Counted from the first letter of the stretch, positions 8,711 to 18,055 are shown. The stretch is DNA of 53,533 bases from Streptomyces sp. PsTaAH-137 (GCF_003259365.1 NZ_QLLY01000030.1:1-53533); one strand, 5' to 3'. Translations and numbers: made by a program. The notes: generated from the sequence alone by a model not told the origin.

Positions 8711-8866
8711 ATGGACTCGGAATCTCTGCGGCAGCACCTGAATAACGAACTCGACGCGTTCCGTAAATGCCTCGACGGTGATCTGTCCGTACCCGTCGAA
8801 CACTGCGGAGAGTGGACGCTCCGCGACCTGGCCGAGCACCTGGTCAGCTCGGATCTGGCCACACGC
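8711..8866 (+). pseudogene. Truncated maleylpyruvate isomerase / DinB-like gene
   Basis: The first 50 codons read like the N-terminus of a mycothiol-dependent maleylpyruvate isomerase-family protein: LNNELDAFRKCLDGDL, then VEHCGEWTLRDLAEHLV. This is the conserved CxxWTxxDLxxHL core with its first metal-binding His. After about 8860 family similarity ends and the frame runs antisense to the next TetR gene. The remaining domain is missing, so this is a remnant. Confidence 0.65.
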
Positions 8867-8931
8867 TGTCCACCATCGTGGGCTGGTGCATCCCTGTCAG
8901 CGGCATGGCGCCGGATGGGCGGGTGTGGGTT

Positions 8932-9525
8932 TCAGTCGGGGCGGCAGGCGCGGATGATGGCGGCGATGACGTCGCCGAGTCCGCGGTCGTCGCCGGCGGG
9001 CAGAGGGACTCCGCCTGTCGCGAGGGCGACGTATCCCTGCAGGGGCGCGAAGACCGTCAGCGCGACACTGTCCAGCGGATCGGCGCGGACCTCGCCGCGC
9101 TCCTGTCCGGCGCGCACCAGCTCCAGGCCCTGCTCGGCCCACCGCCGCGCGGCGTCCGCCAGCGCGGGGGACGCCTCGGGGCTGTGCTTGGCAGAGAACA
9201 TCAGCTCCACCAGGGCGGCGTTGGCGGTGCAGAAGCCCACGTAGGAGCGCGCCATGCCCTCCAGACGCTCGCCGAACGACGGCCCGGCCGCGCCCTGGGC
9301 GACCGCGATGGCCTCGACCAGGCGCTCGAAGCCGTCCAGCGCCAGGGCGTCCAGCAGCACCTGCTTGGTGCGGAAGTGCCGGCTCGGCGCCCCCGGGCTC
9401 ACACCCGACTCGCGCGCCAGCTCCCGCAGCGACAGTGCTTCCACCCCCCGTTCGCGCAGCGTGCGCTCGGCCCGCTCCAGCAGGGCCGCCTTCAGGTCTC
9501 CGTGGTGGTAGGCGCGCCGTGTCAT
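8932..9525 (-). CDS. TetR-family transcriptional regulator
   Basis: A 197-residue TetR regulator. The N-terminus YHHGDLKAALLERAE is the usual start of the HHGDLR group. The helix-turn-helix is SLRELARESGVSPGAPSRHF at about residues 32-51, followed by a TetR_C-type ligand domain. The ATG at 9525 was chosen over an upstream in-frame ATG (9552) because family members begin a few residues before HHGDL. It is divergent from the short-chain dehydrogenase at 9627, with a direct-repeat motif between them. Confidence 0.93.
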   Translation of the reverse strand: MTRRAYHHGDLKAALLERAERTLRERGVEALSLRELARESGVSPGAPSRHFRTKQVLLDALALDGFERLVEAIAVAQGAAGPSFGERLEGMARSYVGFCTANAALVELMFSAKHSPEASPALADAARRWAEQGLELVRAGQERGEVRADPLDSVALTVFAPLQGYVALATGGVPLPAGDDRGLGDVIAAIIRACRPD

Positions 9526-9544
9526 GGCGTCATGATATCCGGCG

Positions 9545-9592
9545 GTGATCACATAGTAATCGTTGCATACATTGTGATCGCCGCATACATTG
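9545..9592. promoter_or_regulatory. Direct-repeat operator/promoter between TetR and SDR genes
   Basis: GCATACATTG occurs twice, at 9565-9574 and 9583-9592, 18 bases apart, each preceded by ATCG(T/C)(T/C) or similar. A GTGATCAC palindrome lies at 9545-9552. The spacing of nearly two helical turns suits cooperative binding by a TetR dimer pair. TACATT in the second copy (9585-9590) could serve as a -10 box for the rightward gene. Inference from position and repetition. Confidence 0.55.
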
Positions 9593-9626
9593 AGGTGTGA
9601 AAAGCCCCGGCACCCCAGGAGCCCTC

Positions 9627-10571
9627 ATGCCCCGCTCATCCTCCGGCTTCCCCCTTCCCGACCTCTCCGGCAGGCGCGCCGTCGTCACCGGCGCCAGCGA
9701 CGGCATCGGGCTCGGCATCGCCACCCGACTCGCCGCCGCCGGCGCCGAAGTCCTCCTGCCGGTCCGCAACCCTGCCAAGGGCCGAGCCGCGATCGAGAGG
9801 ATCCAGCAAGCCGTCCCCGACGCGAACGTCGCCCTGCACCCGCTGGACCTGTCTTCCCTCGACTCCGTGGCAGCCCTGGGAAGAACCCTCCTCGCCGAGG
9901 ACAGGCCGATCCACTTCCTGGTCAACAACGCAGGGGTAATGACACCGCCCGATAGGCAGACCACCGCTGACGGGTTCGAGCTGCAGTTCGGCACCAACCA
10001 CCTCGGCCACGTCGCCCTCACCGCCCACCTGCTGCCGCTGCTGCGCGCCGGACGCGCTCGGGTGACTTCCCAGATCAGCGTCTCCGCGAACAGCAACGCC
10101 ATCAACTGGCACGATCTGAACTGGGAGAACTCCTACAAGGGCAGCGCCGCCTACAGCCAGTCGAAGATTGCACTCGGCCTCTTCGGCCTCGAACTCGACC
10201 GCCGCAGCCGCTCCGGCGGCTGGGGCATCACCAGCAACCTCTCCCACCCCGGCGTCGCCCCGACCAGCCTGCTCGCCGCCCGTCCCGAGATCGGCCGCGC
10301 CAAAGACACCCTCGGCGTCAAGGTCATCCGCACTCTGTCCGCCCGCGGCATCCTCCTGGGAACCGTCGAGACCGCGCAGCTCCCCGCGCTGTACGCGGCA
10401 GCCTCCCCCGACGCACGGGGTGGCGGCTTCTACGGACCGAGCGGCCCGGGCCACCTCGGCGGACCGCCGGCCGAGCAGAAGCTCTACAGCCGCCTGCGCA
10501 GCACAGACGAGGCCCGACGCATCTGGACCGTCTCGGAGGAACTCGCGAAGGTTTCCTTCCCGACCGCATGA
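9627..10571 (+). CDS. Short-chain dehydrogenase/reductase (SDR)
   Basis: A 314-residue classical-type SDR. The cofactor motif TGASDGIGLG is near residue 25 and NNAGVM near residue 100; the catalytic Tyr-x-x-x-Lys is YSQSK at about residue 175. It resembles retinol-dehydrogenase/WWOX-like SDRs with the DGFELQFGTNHLGHV segment, and probably uses NADP(H). The ATG at 9627 follows CAGGAG; an in-frame GTG at 9597 lies about seven bases after a possible -10 box and could be a leaderless start. It is divergent from the TetR gene, which probably represses it. Confidence 0.93.
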   Translation: MPRSSSGFPLPDLSGRRAVVTGASDGIGLGIATRLAAAGAEVLLPVRNPAKGRAAIERIQQAVPDANVALHPLDLSSLDSVAALGRTLLAEDRPIHFLVNNAGVMTPPDRQTTADGFELQFGTNHLGHVALTAHLLPLLRAGRARVTSQISVSANSNAINWHDLNWENSYKGSAAYSQSKIALGLFGLELDRRSRSGGWGITSNLSHPGVAPTSLLAARPEIGRAKDTLGVKVIRTLSARGILLGTVETAQLPALYAAASPDARGGGFYGPSGPGHLGGPPAEQKLYSRLRSTDEARRIWTVSEELAKVSFPTA

Positions 10572-10634
10572 GCCCCCGCCCTGCCCCGCCCGGACGGGAA
10601 GACCCGGTCGGTTGACCGAAGCAGGCCGGTTGCG

Positions 10635-10665
10635 GTCCGGTGCTCGCCGCAGGTCGCCACCGGAC
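10635..10665 (+). terminator. Hairpin after the SDR gene
   Basis: GTCCGGTG at 10635-10642 pairs perfectly with CACCGGAC at 10658-10665 around a 15-base loop, 64 bases after the SDR stop. No T-run follows. Plausible terminator. Confidence 0.45.
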
Positions 10666-11514
10666 GCCCCAGTGACTAGATCGGCGCGTTCATGCAGGCA
10701 GCGCGGCTGATCCCGCTGAAGAGCGCGCAGATCTTAGCGCCCCGGTAGTCAGCTCCGGATCACGAGTAGGAGATCCTCTTGCCGCCCCGACGGGCGATGG
10801 ATGACTGCGTGCGGGCGCCGTCCATAGTGAGCCACGTCTTCCTGGCCAGCACGAACTTGGGCAGTCGGACCAGAACCCGAGGATCGGTGTGCTCCACGCG
10901 TCGCCCCCGCAAGCGGATGTGAACCTGCGAGCCCGAGCGCAGGTTCTCTCACCGATCCCGCCAAGACGGGCAGCGGGTGGGGGAGGGCACGGCGGGGGAG
11001 GCCAGTTTGGGGAATCGCCGATACCCCGCCCGGGGCCACGCTCCCTCACTCCCAGGTGTCATTGAACGCCAGAGATAGACAGCTGAGCGCAGTCTTTGGC
11101 CGTTAGGTCGTGTCCGGCGGATCTTGAGGCCGTGGGGTCTGACCGCGACGGGCGCACGTGAGGCATGTAGGGCCTCTCGGCCCACACCAACCGCCGGCCG
11201 ATCCGGCAGGCCCGCACGGCGGTGCGCGTGGTGCCCGGCACGGGCCCGAGGAATAGACGGTCCTCCAACACCCTGAAGTCGTATCGGTGGGCGGTCCCGG
11301 TGGCCAGAGCAGCACCGATGCTCCGGAAGGGCGTCCAGCACCCGCCAGACCCTGGCTGCGGTCTCTGACGACGAGGAACGCTGGGCGGCGATCAAGAATC
11401 CGAGGGTCTGACTCGTAAGACCCGGTCCGCAGGCGTCCGAGCGATGGGCCGGGGTAGACGACTGACCGGTCCGCCCATCGGCGCGGCCGAAACCCGGGAG
11501 AGGACACGATCAGC
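10666..11514. other. Gene-free stretch with an IS-end-like motif
   Basis: No frame here shows a protein family on either strand. At 11104-11116 the 13-mer TAGGTCGTGTCCG is identical to the start of the IS5 fragment at 38616-38628, so an insertion-sequence end probably lies here. Reading frames across 11059-11400 on the minus strand are broken and unrecognised. The last bases hold the ribosome site (GGGAGAGGA) of the acetolactate synthase gene. Confidence 0.45.
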
Positions 11515-13200
11515 GTGAGCGATGCCGAGCACGGTAAGCAGACCCCCGACGGAGCGGCCGAACTCCTGGTGCGCTGCCTGGAGAACGAGGGCGTCGAGGT
11601 GGTGTTCGGCGTGCCCGGCGAGGAGAACATCCGTTTCACCAACGCCCTCGCCCGTTCGGAGAAGATCCGCTACATCCTCGTCCGGCACGAGCAGGCCGCG
11701 TCCTTCATGGCGGAGATGCACGGCCGGCTCACCGGCTCGGCGGGTGTGATGTCCGCGACGCTGGGGCCCGGCGCGATCAACCTGATGCTGGGCGTAGCCG
11801 ACGCCATGACGAACAGCACGCCCGTCGTCGCGATCAGCGCCCAGGTCGGCAAGGAGCGCAACTACAAGGAGTCCCACCAGTTCGTGGACCTGGTGAGCAT
11901 GTTCGCCCCGGTCACGAAGTGGTCGGCGGACGTCCCGGCCACCCAGGCCATCCCGGAGATGGTGCGGCGCGCGTTCAAGACCGCGGAGTCCGAGCGGCCC
12001 GGCGCCGTCTACCTCGCCGTGCCCGAGGACGTCGACGAGGCGGCGGACGGCTCGGACCTGCGCCCGCTGCGCAGGAACGTCGTGCAGCCCGAGGCGCCGT
12101 CCCCGAAGCAGATCGAGCGTGCGGCTGAGCTGCTGCGCGCGGCCCGCCGGCCGGTGATCCTCGCCGGACACGGCGCGGCGCGCGGCGGCGCCGAGGAGTC
12201 GCTGGCAGCGTTCGCCACCGCGCTCGACGTGTCGACGGCGACCACCTTCCACGGCAAGGGCGTCCTGCCCGACGACCACCCGTGCTCGACCGGCACGTTC
12301 GGCTTCATGCGGCGCGACTACACCAACTTCGGGTTCGAGGAGGCCGACGTCATCATCGCCGTCGGCTACGAGCTGCAGGAGTTCGACCCGTCGCGAATAA
12401 ACCCGGACGGTGACAAGAAGATCATCCACCTCCACCGGTTCCCGGCGGAGGTGGACGACAGCTACTCGGTCGACGTCGGCATCATCGGTGACATCTCCGC
12501 CTCCCTCGACGCCCTCGCCACCGAACTCGACGGCCTGCGCTGGACCATCGACGACGAGGACACCAAGGCCACCCGCGCGCGGCTGGCCAAGGAACTCGAG
12601 CACGGCGCCGCGGACGAGCGCTACCCGCTCGCCCCGCAGCGTGTCATCGCCGACACCCGCGCCGCGCTCGGTCGCGACGACATCGTGCTGGTCGACACCG
12701 GCGCGCTGAAGATGTGGATGGCCCGGCTCTACCCGACGTACGCGCCGAACACCTGCCTCATCTCGAACGGCTTGTCCACCATGGGCTTCTCGCTGCCCGG
12801 CGCGCTCGCGGTCCAGCTCGCCAGGCCGCAGACGAAGGTGCTGGCGGCGGTCGGCGACGGCTCGTTCCTCATGCACTCCCAGGAGATCGAGACGGCGGTT
12901 CGCGAGAACATCCCGCTGACCGTGCTGATCTGGGAGGACAACGGCTACGGGCTCATCAAGTGGAAGATGGACCTGGAGGTCGGGGAGAACTCCAACACCG
13001 ACTTCGGCAACCCGGACATCGTCCAGTACGCCCGCAGCTTCGGCGCGAAGGGCTACCACATCGAGTCCGCCGGGGACTTGCTGCCGACTCTCCGCGAGGC
13101 ACTGGCGGACCCGGGCGTGTCAATCATCAACTGCCCGGTGGACTACGCCGAGAACATGAACCTCATCGAGCACCTCGGGCACCTCGACTCGGCGCTCTGA
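11515..13200 (+). CDS. Acetolactate synthase, catabolic (AlsS) type, TPP-dependent
   Basis: A 561-residue thiamine-diphosphate enzyme that would join two pyruvates into acetolactate and CO2. The N-terminal PYR domain carries the catalytic Glu59 in VRHEQAASFMAEMHGRL. The central domain follows, and the C-terminal PP domain has AVGDGSFLMHSQEIETA with the downstream Asn (WEDNGYG) that binds TPP-Mg. The tail (DFGNPDIVQYARSFGAKG, then CPVDYAENMNL) fits the FAD-independent AlsS branch better than the biosynthetic IlvB branch. No small subunit or decarboxylase gene lies nearby. GTG start with GGGAGAGGA upstream. It converges on the glutamate-synthase-like gene across two hairpins. Confidence 0.9.
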   Translation: MSDAEHGKQTPDGAAELLVRCLENEGVEVVFGVPGEENIRFTNALARSEKIRYILVRHEQAASFMAEMHGRLTGSAGVMSATLGPGAINLMLGVADAMTNSTPVVAISAQVGKERNYKESHQFVDLVSMFAPVTKWSADVPATQAIPEMVRRAFKTAESERPGAVYLAVPEDVDEAADGSDLRPLRRNVVQPEAPSPKQIERAAELLRAARRPVILAGHGAARGGAEESLAAFATALDVSTATTFHGKGVLPDDHPCSTGTFGFMRRDYTNFGFEEADVIIAVGYELQEFDPSRINPDGDKKIIHLHRFPAEVDDSYSVDVGIIGDISASLDALATELDGLRWTIDDEDTKATRARLAKELEHGAADERYPLAPQRVIADTRAALGRDDIVLVDTGALKMWMARLYPTYAPNTCLISNGLSTMGFSLPGALAVQLARPQTKVLAAVGDGSFLMHSQEIETAVRENIPLTVLIWEDNGYGLIKWKMDLEVGENSNTDFGNPDIVQYARSFGAKGYHIESAGDLLPTLREALADPGVSIINCPVDYAENMNLIEHLGHLDSAL

Positions 13201-13212
13201 CCCGCCCGCGCG

Positions 13213-13304
13213 GCGCGGCCCGGCCTCCGTGCGGGCCGCGCAGCCCGGGCCGCTGTCACGCCTCGCGCGCGGCGTCCTGTCCCGAGGACCGAGGAGGACA
13301 GGAC
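13213..13304. terminator. Two perfect hairpins between convergent genes
   Basis: The first hairpin pairs GCGCGGCCCG (13213-13222) with CGGGCCGCGC (13232-13241) around nine bases. The second pairs GTCCTGTCC (13274-13282) with GGACAGGAC (13296-13304) around 13 bases. Placed between the ends of two convergent genes, they likely stop transcription from both sides. Confidence 0.65.
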
Positions 13305-13382
13305 TGCGCGAACTCGTGACGTCGCGTGCTGATCAGGCCGCAGTCATAACTCCGCAGGCCCGACGAGGGGGCAAGGACGTGC

Positions 13383-14897
13383 TCAGGCGGTGAGCAGCTC
13401 GGTGATCTCGTCGGCGAGCTTGGGGCCGAGCGAGCCCCAGCCGTCCCTGTAGCCATAGACGCTCGCCAGGGTGCGGGCGTCGTAGTCGCCGTTGAGGATG
13501 TCGATGTCGGTGGGGGTAATGAGCGAGGGATGGGCGACGCCGACGGCGCCCGAGACCCTCAGCAACTCCCTTCGCAGGGTGCGCAGGTAGCCCGCTGCAC
13601 GGATGGCCTTCGAGGGCGCATCGATACCGCGCGTCAGCCACGGGTTCTGGGTGGCGATGCCGGTGGGGCATGCGTCGGTGTGACACTTCTGCGCCTGGAT
13701 GCAGCCGATGGACAGCATCGCCTCACGGCCCACGTTGACCATGTCGACACCGAGGGCGAACGCGACGACGGCGTTCTCGGGCAGGCCGAGCTTGCCGGAG
13801 CCGATGAAGGTGATGTCGTCGGTCAGCCCGCGCTCGGCGAACACGCCGTAGACGCGGGAGAAACCCATGCGGAACGGCAGGGACACCGAGTCGGCGAAGA
13901 TCAGGGGCGCAGCCCCGGTGCCGCCCTCGCCTCCGTCGACGGTTACGAAGTCGACCCCTCGGTCACCTCGCTCCATCAGGGTGGCGAGTTCCTCCCAGAA
14001 GTCCATTTCCCCGATGGCGCTCTTGATCCCGACGGGCAATCCGGTCTCCGTGGCGAGCAGTTCCACGAAGTCGAGCATCGAGTCCACGTCGTGGAACGCG
14101 GTGTGCCGCGACGGCGACGCGCAGTCCTCGCCCGCGGGGATGTCGCGGATCCCGGCGATCTCGTCGGTCACCTTCGCACCCGGCAGCATGCCGCCGAGCC
14201 CCGGCTTCGCACCCTGCGAGAGCTTGATCTCGATCGCCCTCACGGGCCCGCTCGCGACCACGGACTTGAGCTTGTCGAGGTTGAACGTCCCGTCCTCGTT
14301 GCGGCAGCCGAAGTACGACGTACCGATCTGGAGGACGAGATCCCCACCATTGAGGTGGTAGGGCGACAGGCCGCCCTCGCCGGTGTTGTGCATCGTCCCG
14401 GCCAGCGCCGCGCCCTTGTTGAGCGCCGTGACGGCCGCGCCGGACAGCGAGCCGAAGCTCATCGCCGAGATGTTGACGACACTCGCCGGACGGAACGCCT
14501 TCGCGCGGCCTCGTGGTCCGCCGAGCACCTTTGCCGAGGGCAACGGCGCTTGCGCGTCGCGCAGATCGGGCAGCCGACCGGCGAACGTGCGTTGCTTCAC
14601 GTACGCGTGACCCTGCTCATGCTCGACGTCGTCGTCGGTGCCGAACCCGAAGTAGTTGTTCTCCTCCTTCGCCGACGCGTAGATCCAGCTGCGCTGGTCA
14701 CGACTGAAGGGCCGTTCCTCGTCGTTGGACGTCACGACGTACTGCCGCAGCTCGGGGCCGATCTTCTCCAGCAAGTACCTGGCGTGCCCCAGCACGGGGA
14801 AGTTCCTCAGCAGCGCGTGCTTCTTCTGCACGAGGTCGCGGGCAGCCACCAGCGCCAACGCCGTGGCGGCTGACGCACCTATGTTCCGAGCACGCAT
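13383..14897 (-). CDS. FMN-binding glutamate-synthase-family protein (GltB-like, membrane-anchored)
   Basis: A 504-residue single-domain relative of the glutamate synthase synthase domain. It starts with a short hydrophobic segment (residues about 6-20), so it may be membrane-attached. The core shows VVNISAMSFGSLSGAAV and EGGLSPYHLNGGDLVLQIGTSYFG, then IEIKLSQGAKPGLGG for FMN binding. The cysteine set CIQAQKCHTDACPTG at about residues 399-413 matches the 3Fe-4S site of glutamate synthase. It lacks the glutaminase domain, so it would need ammonia or act on another substrate. ATG 14897 follows GAGAGGAA at ideal spacing. Confidence 0.92.
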   Translation of the reverse strand: MRARNIGASAATALALVAARDLVQKKHALLRNFPVLGHARYLLEKIGPELRQYVVTSNDEERPFSRDQRSWIYASAKEENNYFGFGTDDDVEHEQGHAYVKQRTFAGRLPDLRDAQAPLPSAKVLGGPRGRAKAFRPASVVNISAMSFGSLSGAAVTALNKGAALAGTMHNTGEGGLSPYHLNGGDLVLQIGTSYFGCRNEDGTFNLDKLKSVVASGPVRAIEIKLSQGAKPGLGGMLPGAKVTDEIAGIRDIPAGEDCASPSRHTAFHDVDSMLDFVELLATETGLPVGIKSAIGEMDFWEELATLMERGDRGVDFVTVDGGEGGTGAAPLIFADSVSLPFRMGFSRVYGVFAERGLTDDITFIGSGKLGLPENAVVAFALGVDMVNVGREAMLSIGCIQAQKCHTDACPTGIATQNPWLTRGIDAPSKAIRAAGYLRTLRRELLRVSGAVGVAHPSLITPTDIDILNGDYDARTLASVYGYRDGWGSLGPKLADEITELLTA

Positions 14898-15645
14898 GAA
14901 AGACGTTCCTCTCCTCGACTGGCCGAACCTCACCACGACCGGCTACCCCACGCCAGCGAAATGCCACGGGAGGGCGGCGAAGGCTCTCCTCTTGCGCGCG
15001 GTCGTGGATGTGGGCGCAGGTCGCAGGGGCTGAGGCCAAAGACCCTCTTGAAGGCTGAACGCCGCAGCGATGAGCCCCCGACACAGTCGACGCCCCCTCC
15101 TCCGACGTCAGCAAGGTGCACCCGGATCGTGTGAGGCCCGCTTGGTAAAGACCTCAAGGACTGGCACCGCGCTTTCCTGGTAGGCGCCGAGACGAGGAGC
15201 CGCCTCATTCCGCAGACGCTGTCGGCAGGCGAGGAGCGACTGACATCGCACGTGCGTGCGGCCACGTAGGACAGTTCACCCCATCGTGTAGCCACCATCT
15301 GCACGTGACGGGGCACTCGTAGTTCACCTGAGGATGTGGCGCGGCGATGAGGATCGGCCGCTCATCGTCAGATGGTCGGGCGGCGTCAGTGGAGAAGGGC
15401 ATGGGGAAAGCAAGGGGAACTGACGCCGCCCGACCACCCACGGACGGCGCGCGCTGCCCCGGCTTCGCCCCGTGCGCGAGACAGTGCGCGCCTCGCGGGT
15501 GCGGCGCGAGCGCCGGGTCCAACCACGGCGGCTCTGGGCGGTCTCCAGCCGAAGACCGGCGGTTCAGCTTAGTTTGGGACAGTCGGCTCCTCGCGGCGCC
15601 GTGGTGCAGATCGCATCCCTTAACGGTCAGGAGCGTTGGACTGAT
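14898..15645. other. Mostly gene-free stretch; possible AraC C-terminal scrap
   Basis: One minus-strand frame near 14990-15090 reads LRRSAFKRVFGLSPCDLRP, like the last helix of AraC-type regulators, but nothing around it supports a whole gene. The remainder shows no family motif. The plus-strand end holds a CAGGAG ribosome site for the gene at 15646. Confidence 0.4.
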
Positions 15646-16086
15646 ATGAGCACCACAGACGAGACGGCGACGGCCCCCGGCCCGCTTCCGCACCCTGTCC
15701 ACGGCCCGCACTACACCGACGCCCTGGACCAGCTGCGCACCGAACCAGCCATGGAGAAACGCTCCCGCACACGACAGGCCATCGACCGCCGCCACCGCCA
15801 AGAAGCCCGAGCAGCGCGCCTGCGCGCCTGCGTCCACCTCGGGCGGCTCCTGGCCACCCACACCACTCAGGAACTCGACGACGCCATCGGATCGTGCGCT
15901 CGCCCTCGCCTGCGCGCCGCCTACGACACGATGCGCACCGCGACGGACAGCGAACTCGTTCTGCCGCAGGCCGTGCAGCTCCTGCGCGAGGCCCGGCCCG
16001 AATGGTGGGGCATCAGCCCACACCTCAACTCGCAGCCGATCTGCGACGATTCCACGCCTGAGAACCCACCTGCGAATCACGGTTGA
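15646..16086 (+). CDS. Hypothetical protein
   Basis: A 146-residue soluble protein, not assigned to a family. The middle is helical and rich in Arg and Gln (RQAIDRRHRQEARAARLRAC), followed by LGRLLATHTTQELDDAIG and a C-terminal REARPEWWGISPHLNSQP. The ATG is preceded by CAGGAG about eleven bases upstream. The composition and start signal favour a real gene; the role is unknown. Confidence 0.6.
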   Translation: MSTTDETATAPGPLPHPVHGPHYTDALDQLRTEPAMEKRSRTRQAIDRRHRQEARAARLRACVHLGRLLATHTTQELDDAIGSCARPRLRAAYDTMRTATDSELVLPQAVQLLREARPEWWGISPHLNSQPICDDSTPENPPANHG

Positions 16087-16272
16087 GCGCGAGACGCTTC
16101 ACGGAGGATGAGCGCTGGAGCGTGAGCCGGCTGGGCAGTGCTGCTGCTCGCGGTCCTGCCGCTGCGACCTCGCTCCCTGCGCACCTCTTGCACTCACGTC
16201 ACCACCCCGCTCGCTCGCCAAGGGACGACGATGCTCCTGATTCGGGCAGGTTCGCGCGGGTAACCCCATTAG

Positions 16273-16725
16273 ATGCTTGAAAAACTTGCTGCTCTGCCGA
16301 GCTCGCTCGTGGGCTTTCCGTCCAGGAGCGCTGTATCCAGGCACGCTCGTAGGCAACGGCGACGGGGCAAGCTGCACAGGCGCGTATGGGCCTACCGCGA
16401 CGTGGATATCCTCCACGCGCCCGCCCCGGCCGAAGAGGCTGAGGCTCTGCTGCTGGTCTACGAGCGGCGCATCGTCGGCCATGTCACGTACGAGTTGTGC
16501 GAGACCTGCGCCAGCGGCGTGATCACCGAAGTAGATGTCGCCACCCCCTTGCTCGACAGCGGCCTGGGCACGCGTGCCGTGACGCATCTGCGCGCTTGCT
16601 ATCCGGACGTCGCCTGGCACAGTCGCCTTCACCGGCGGACCACGCGTGACCTGGCCCATCGGATGGGCCTCCCGCACACCGAAGCAGGGCTGACCTGCAC
16701 GCACCAGCTTGTTCGAGAGGGCTGA
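16273..16725 (+). CDS. Small GNAT-like acetyltransferase-type protein
   Basis: A 150-residue protein. The segment ALLLVYERRIVGHVTYELCE followed by GVITEVDVATPLLDSGLGTRAV resembles the beta4-beta5 region of GNAT acetyltransferases, where LDSGLGTRAV stands in for the acetyl-CoA-binding R/Q-x-x-G-x-G/A loop. The Arg-rich N-terminus may not be part of the fold. No good ribosome site was seen before the ATG. Catalytic competence cannot be judged. Confidence 0.6.
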   Translation: MLEKLAALPSSLVGFPSRSAVSRHARRQRRRGKLHRRVWAYRDVDILHAPAPAEEAEALLLVYERRIVGHVTYELCETCASGVITEVDVATPLLDSGLGTRAVTHLRACYPDVAWHSRLHRRTTRDLAHRMGLPHTEAGLTCTHQLVREG

Positions 16726-16793
16726 GCACTCCTGGCGATCAACACCTGCGCGTAATTGATTCGCCGTGGGGCGGGTTGTGTTGCCTCGCGGGT

Positions 16794-18041
16794 TCACAGG
16801 AAGTCGAGGGTGGTGTCGTGGCCGTCGAGGACCCTGGCCGGGTCGCTGTTGAGCACGCCGCCCAGCAAGGTCGCGTAGACGTCTCGAAAGTCCGTCGTTG
16901 TGCGCAGGTCGTCGTCGGTGAGGTCGGTCAGGCTGGGCTGTTCGCCGTAGAAGCCGCCTTTGACGGGCTCTCCGAGGACGAAGAGCGGTCCCGCTGTCCC
17001 GTGGTCGGTGCCCTGATTGGCGTTTGCCCTGGGCCTGCGGCCGAACTCCGAGTAGACGGTGACCACGACGCGCCGGCCCGCCTTCGTCTTGCTCACCCGT
17101 TCACTGAACGCGGAGAGGGCGCTGTCGAGTTCGCCCAGCAGTCGTGTCTGGGTGGCCTTCTCGTTGGCGTGGGTGTCGAAACCGCCGAGGCTGACGCTGT
17201 ATGCGCGCGTGGAGACCCCCGCTTCGATCGCCCGCGCCACGACGTCGAGCTGTGCCCCGAGGCCGCCTTGGCCGCCGGCGGAGGAGCCGTCGTTGCCCTC
17301 GTCCTCGTCGCGCGGCTCACCCGGATCCTGCCGCTGCTGCTCGGCGTCTCCGCCGAATGCCGAGGCGACCTTGGTGAGGTCGGCCAGCGAGGATCCCGCC
17401 CTGAGCACCAGCGGGTGAGCGTCCCTGTCGACGTCCGCCAGTTGTGTGCAGGTTCGCTGCCAGGCATCGGGCAGCGCGGTGCGCCCCAGACGCACCGCTG
17501 CGCCGGCCGTGGTCTCACCGGCCATCAGCGGTGGCAGCGTGGCTCCGACGGAGACACCCTTGAGCGGGTCACCGCCTGCCTCGTGGTCCAGCCAGCGGCC
17601 CAGCCAGCCGGACGGAACCGGCCCCTTGGGTGATGCCGTCTGCCAGATGGCCATTGATCGGAAATGGCTGTGATCGGGCTTGGGGTAAGACACTCCGCGC
17701 ACCACAGCGAGACGTTTGTCGTGCCAGAGCCGTTTCAGCCCTTTCATCGAGGGGTTGAGGCCGAGTCCGTCTCCGAGGGAGAGGACTTCGTCCTCGCTGT
17801 AGGCGAGGTCACCACGAAGGTCCTGATAGTGCCCATCGGCGGCCGGAATCACGGTGTTCAGCCCGTCGTTGCCTCCGTAGAGCGTGACCAGTACCAAGAT
17901 GGAGGCATCCGCGCCGGCGGCGTCGGAGGTACCCGTGGCCAGCAGGTCGTCGATCCCCCAGGCCGTCGCTCCCGCAGCAAGAGCGACTCCACCGGCCACG
18001 CCGCTCGTCAGGAGGAATTTCCGTCGGGTCAAGGTGTCCAC
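16794..18041 (-). CDS. DUF1501 family Tat-exported protein
   Basis: A 415-residue DUF1501 protein. It starts at a GTG (18041) with AAGGAG just upstream and opens with TRRKFLLTSGVAGGVALAAG, a twin-arginine signal sequence. The mature part has LVLVTLYGGNDGLNT, typical of the family, then DHSHFRSMAIWQTA and SEFGRRPRANANQGTDHGTAGPLFVLG, which carry the sulfatase/alkaline-phosphatase-like metal-site residues. It begins 14 bases after the DUF1800 stop, so the two form an operon. Family function is unknown; such pairs are found together across bacteria. Confidence 0.93.
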   Translation of the reverse strand: MDTLTRRKFLLTSGVAGGVALAAGATAWGIDDLLATGTSDAAGADASILVLVTLYGGNDGLNTVIPAADGHYQDLRGDLAYSEDEVLSLGDGLGLNPSMKGLKRLWHDKRLAVVRGVSYPKPDHSHFRSMAIWQTASPKGPVPSGWLGRWLDHEAGGDPLKGVSVGATLPPLMAGETTAGAAVRLGRTALPDAWQRTCTQLADVDRDAHPLVLRAGSSLADLTKVASAFGGDAEQQRQDPGEPRDEDEGNDGSSAGGQGGLGAQLDVVARAIEAGVSTRAYSVSLGGFDTHANEKATQTRLLGELDSALSAFSERVSKTKAGRRVVVTVYSEFGRRPRANANQGTDHGTAGPLFVLGEPVKGGFYGEQPSLTDLTDDDLRTTTDFRDVYATLLGGVLNSDPARVLDGHDTTLDFL

Positions 18042-18055
18042 GTGGGCTCTCTCCT

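Noticed and set aside
11392..13059. 555-codon minus-strand frame
   Set aside because: Antisense shadow of the acetolactate synthase gene.
13530..14873. 447-codon plus-strand frame
   Set aside because: Lies wholly antisense to the FMN glutamate-synthase-like gene, has no family motif and is explained by high G+C.
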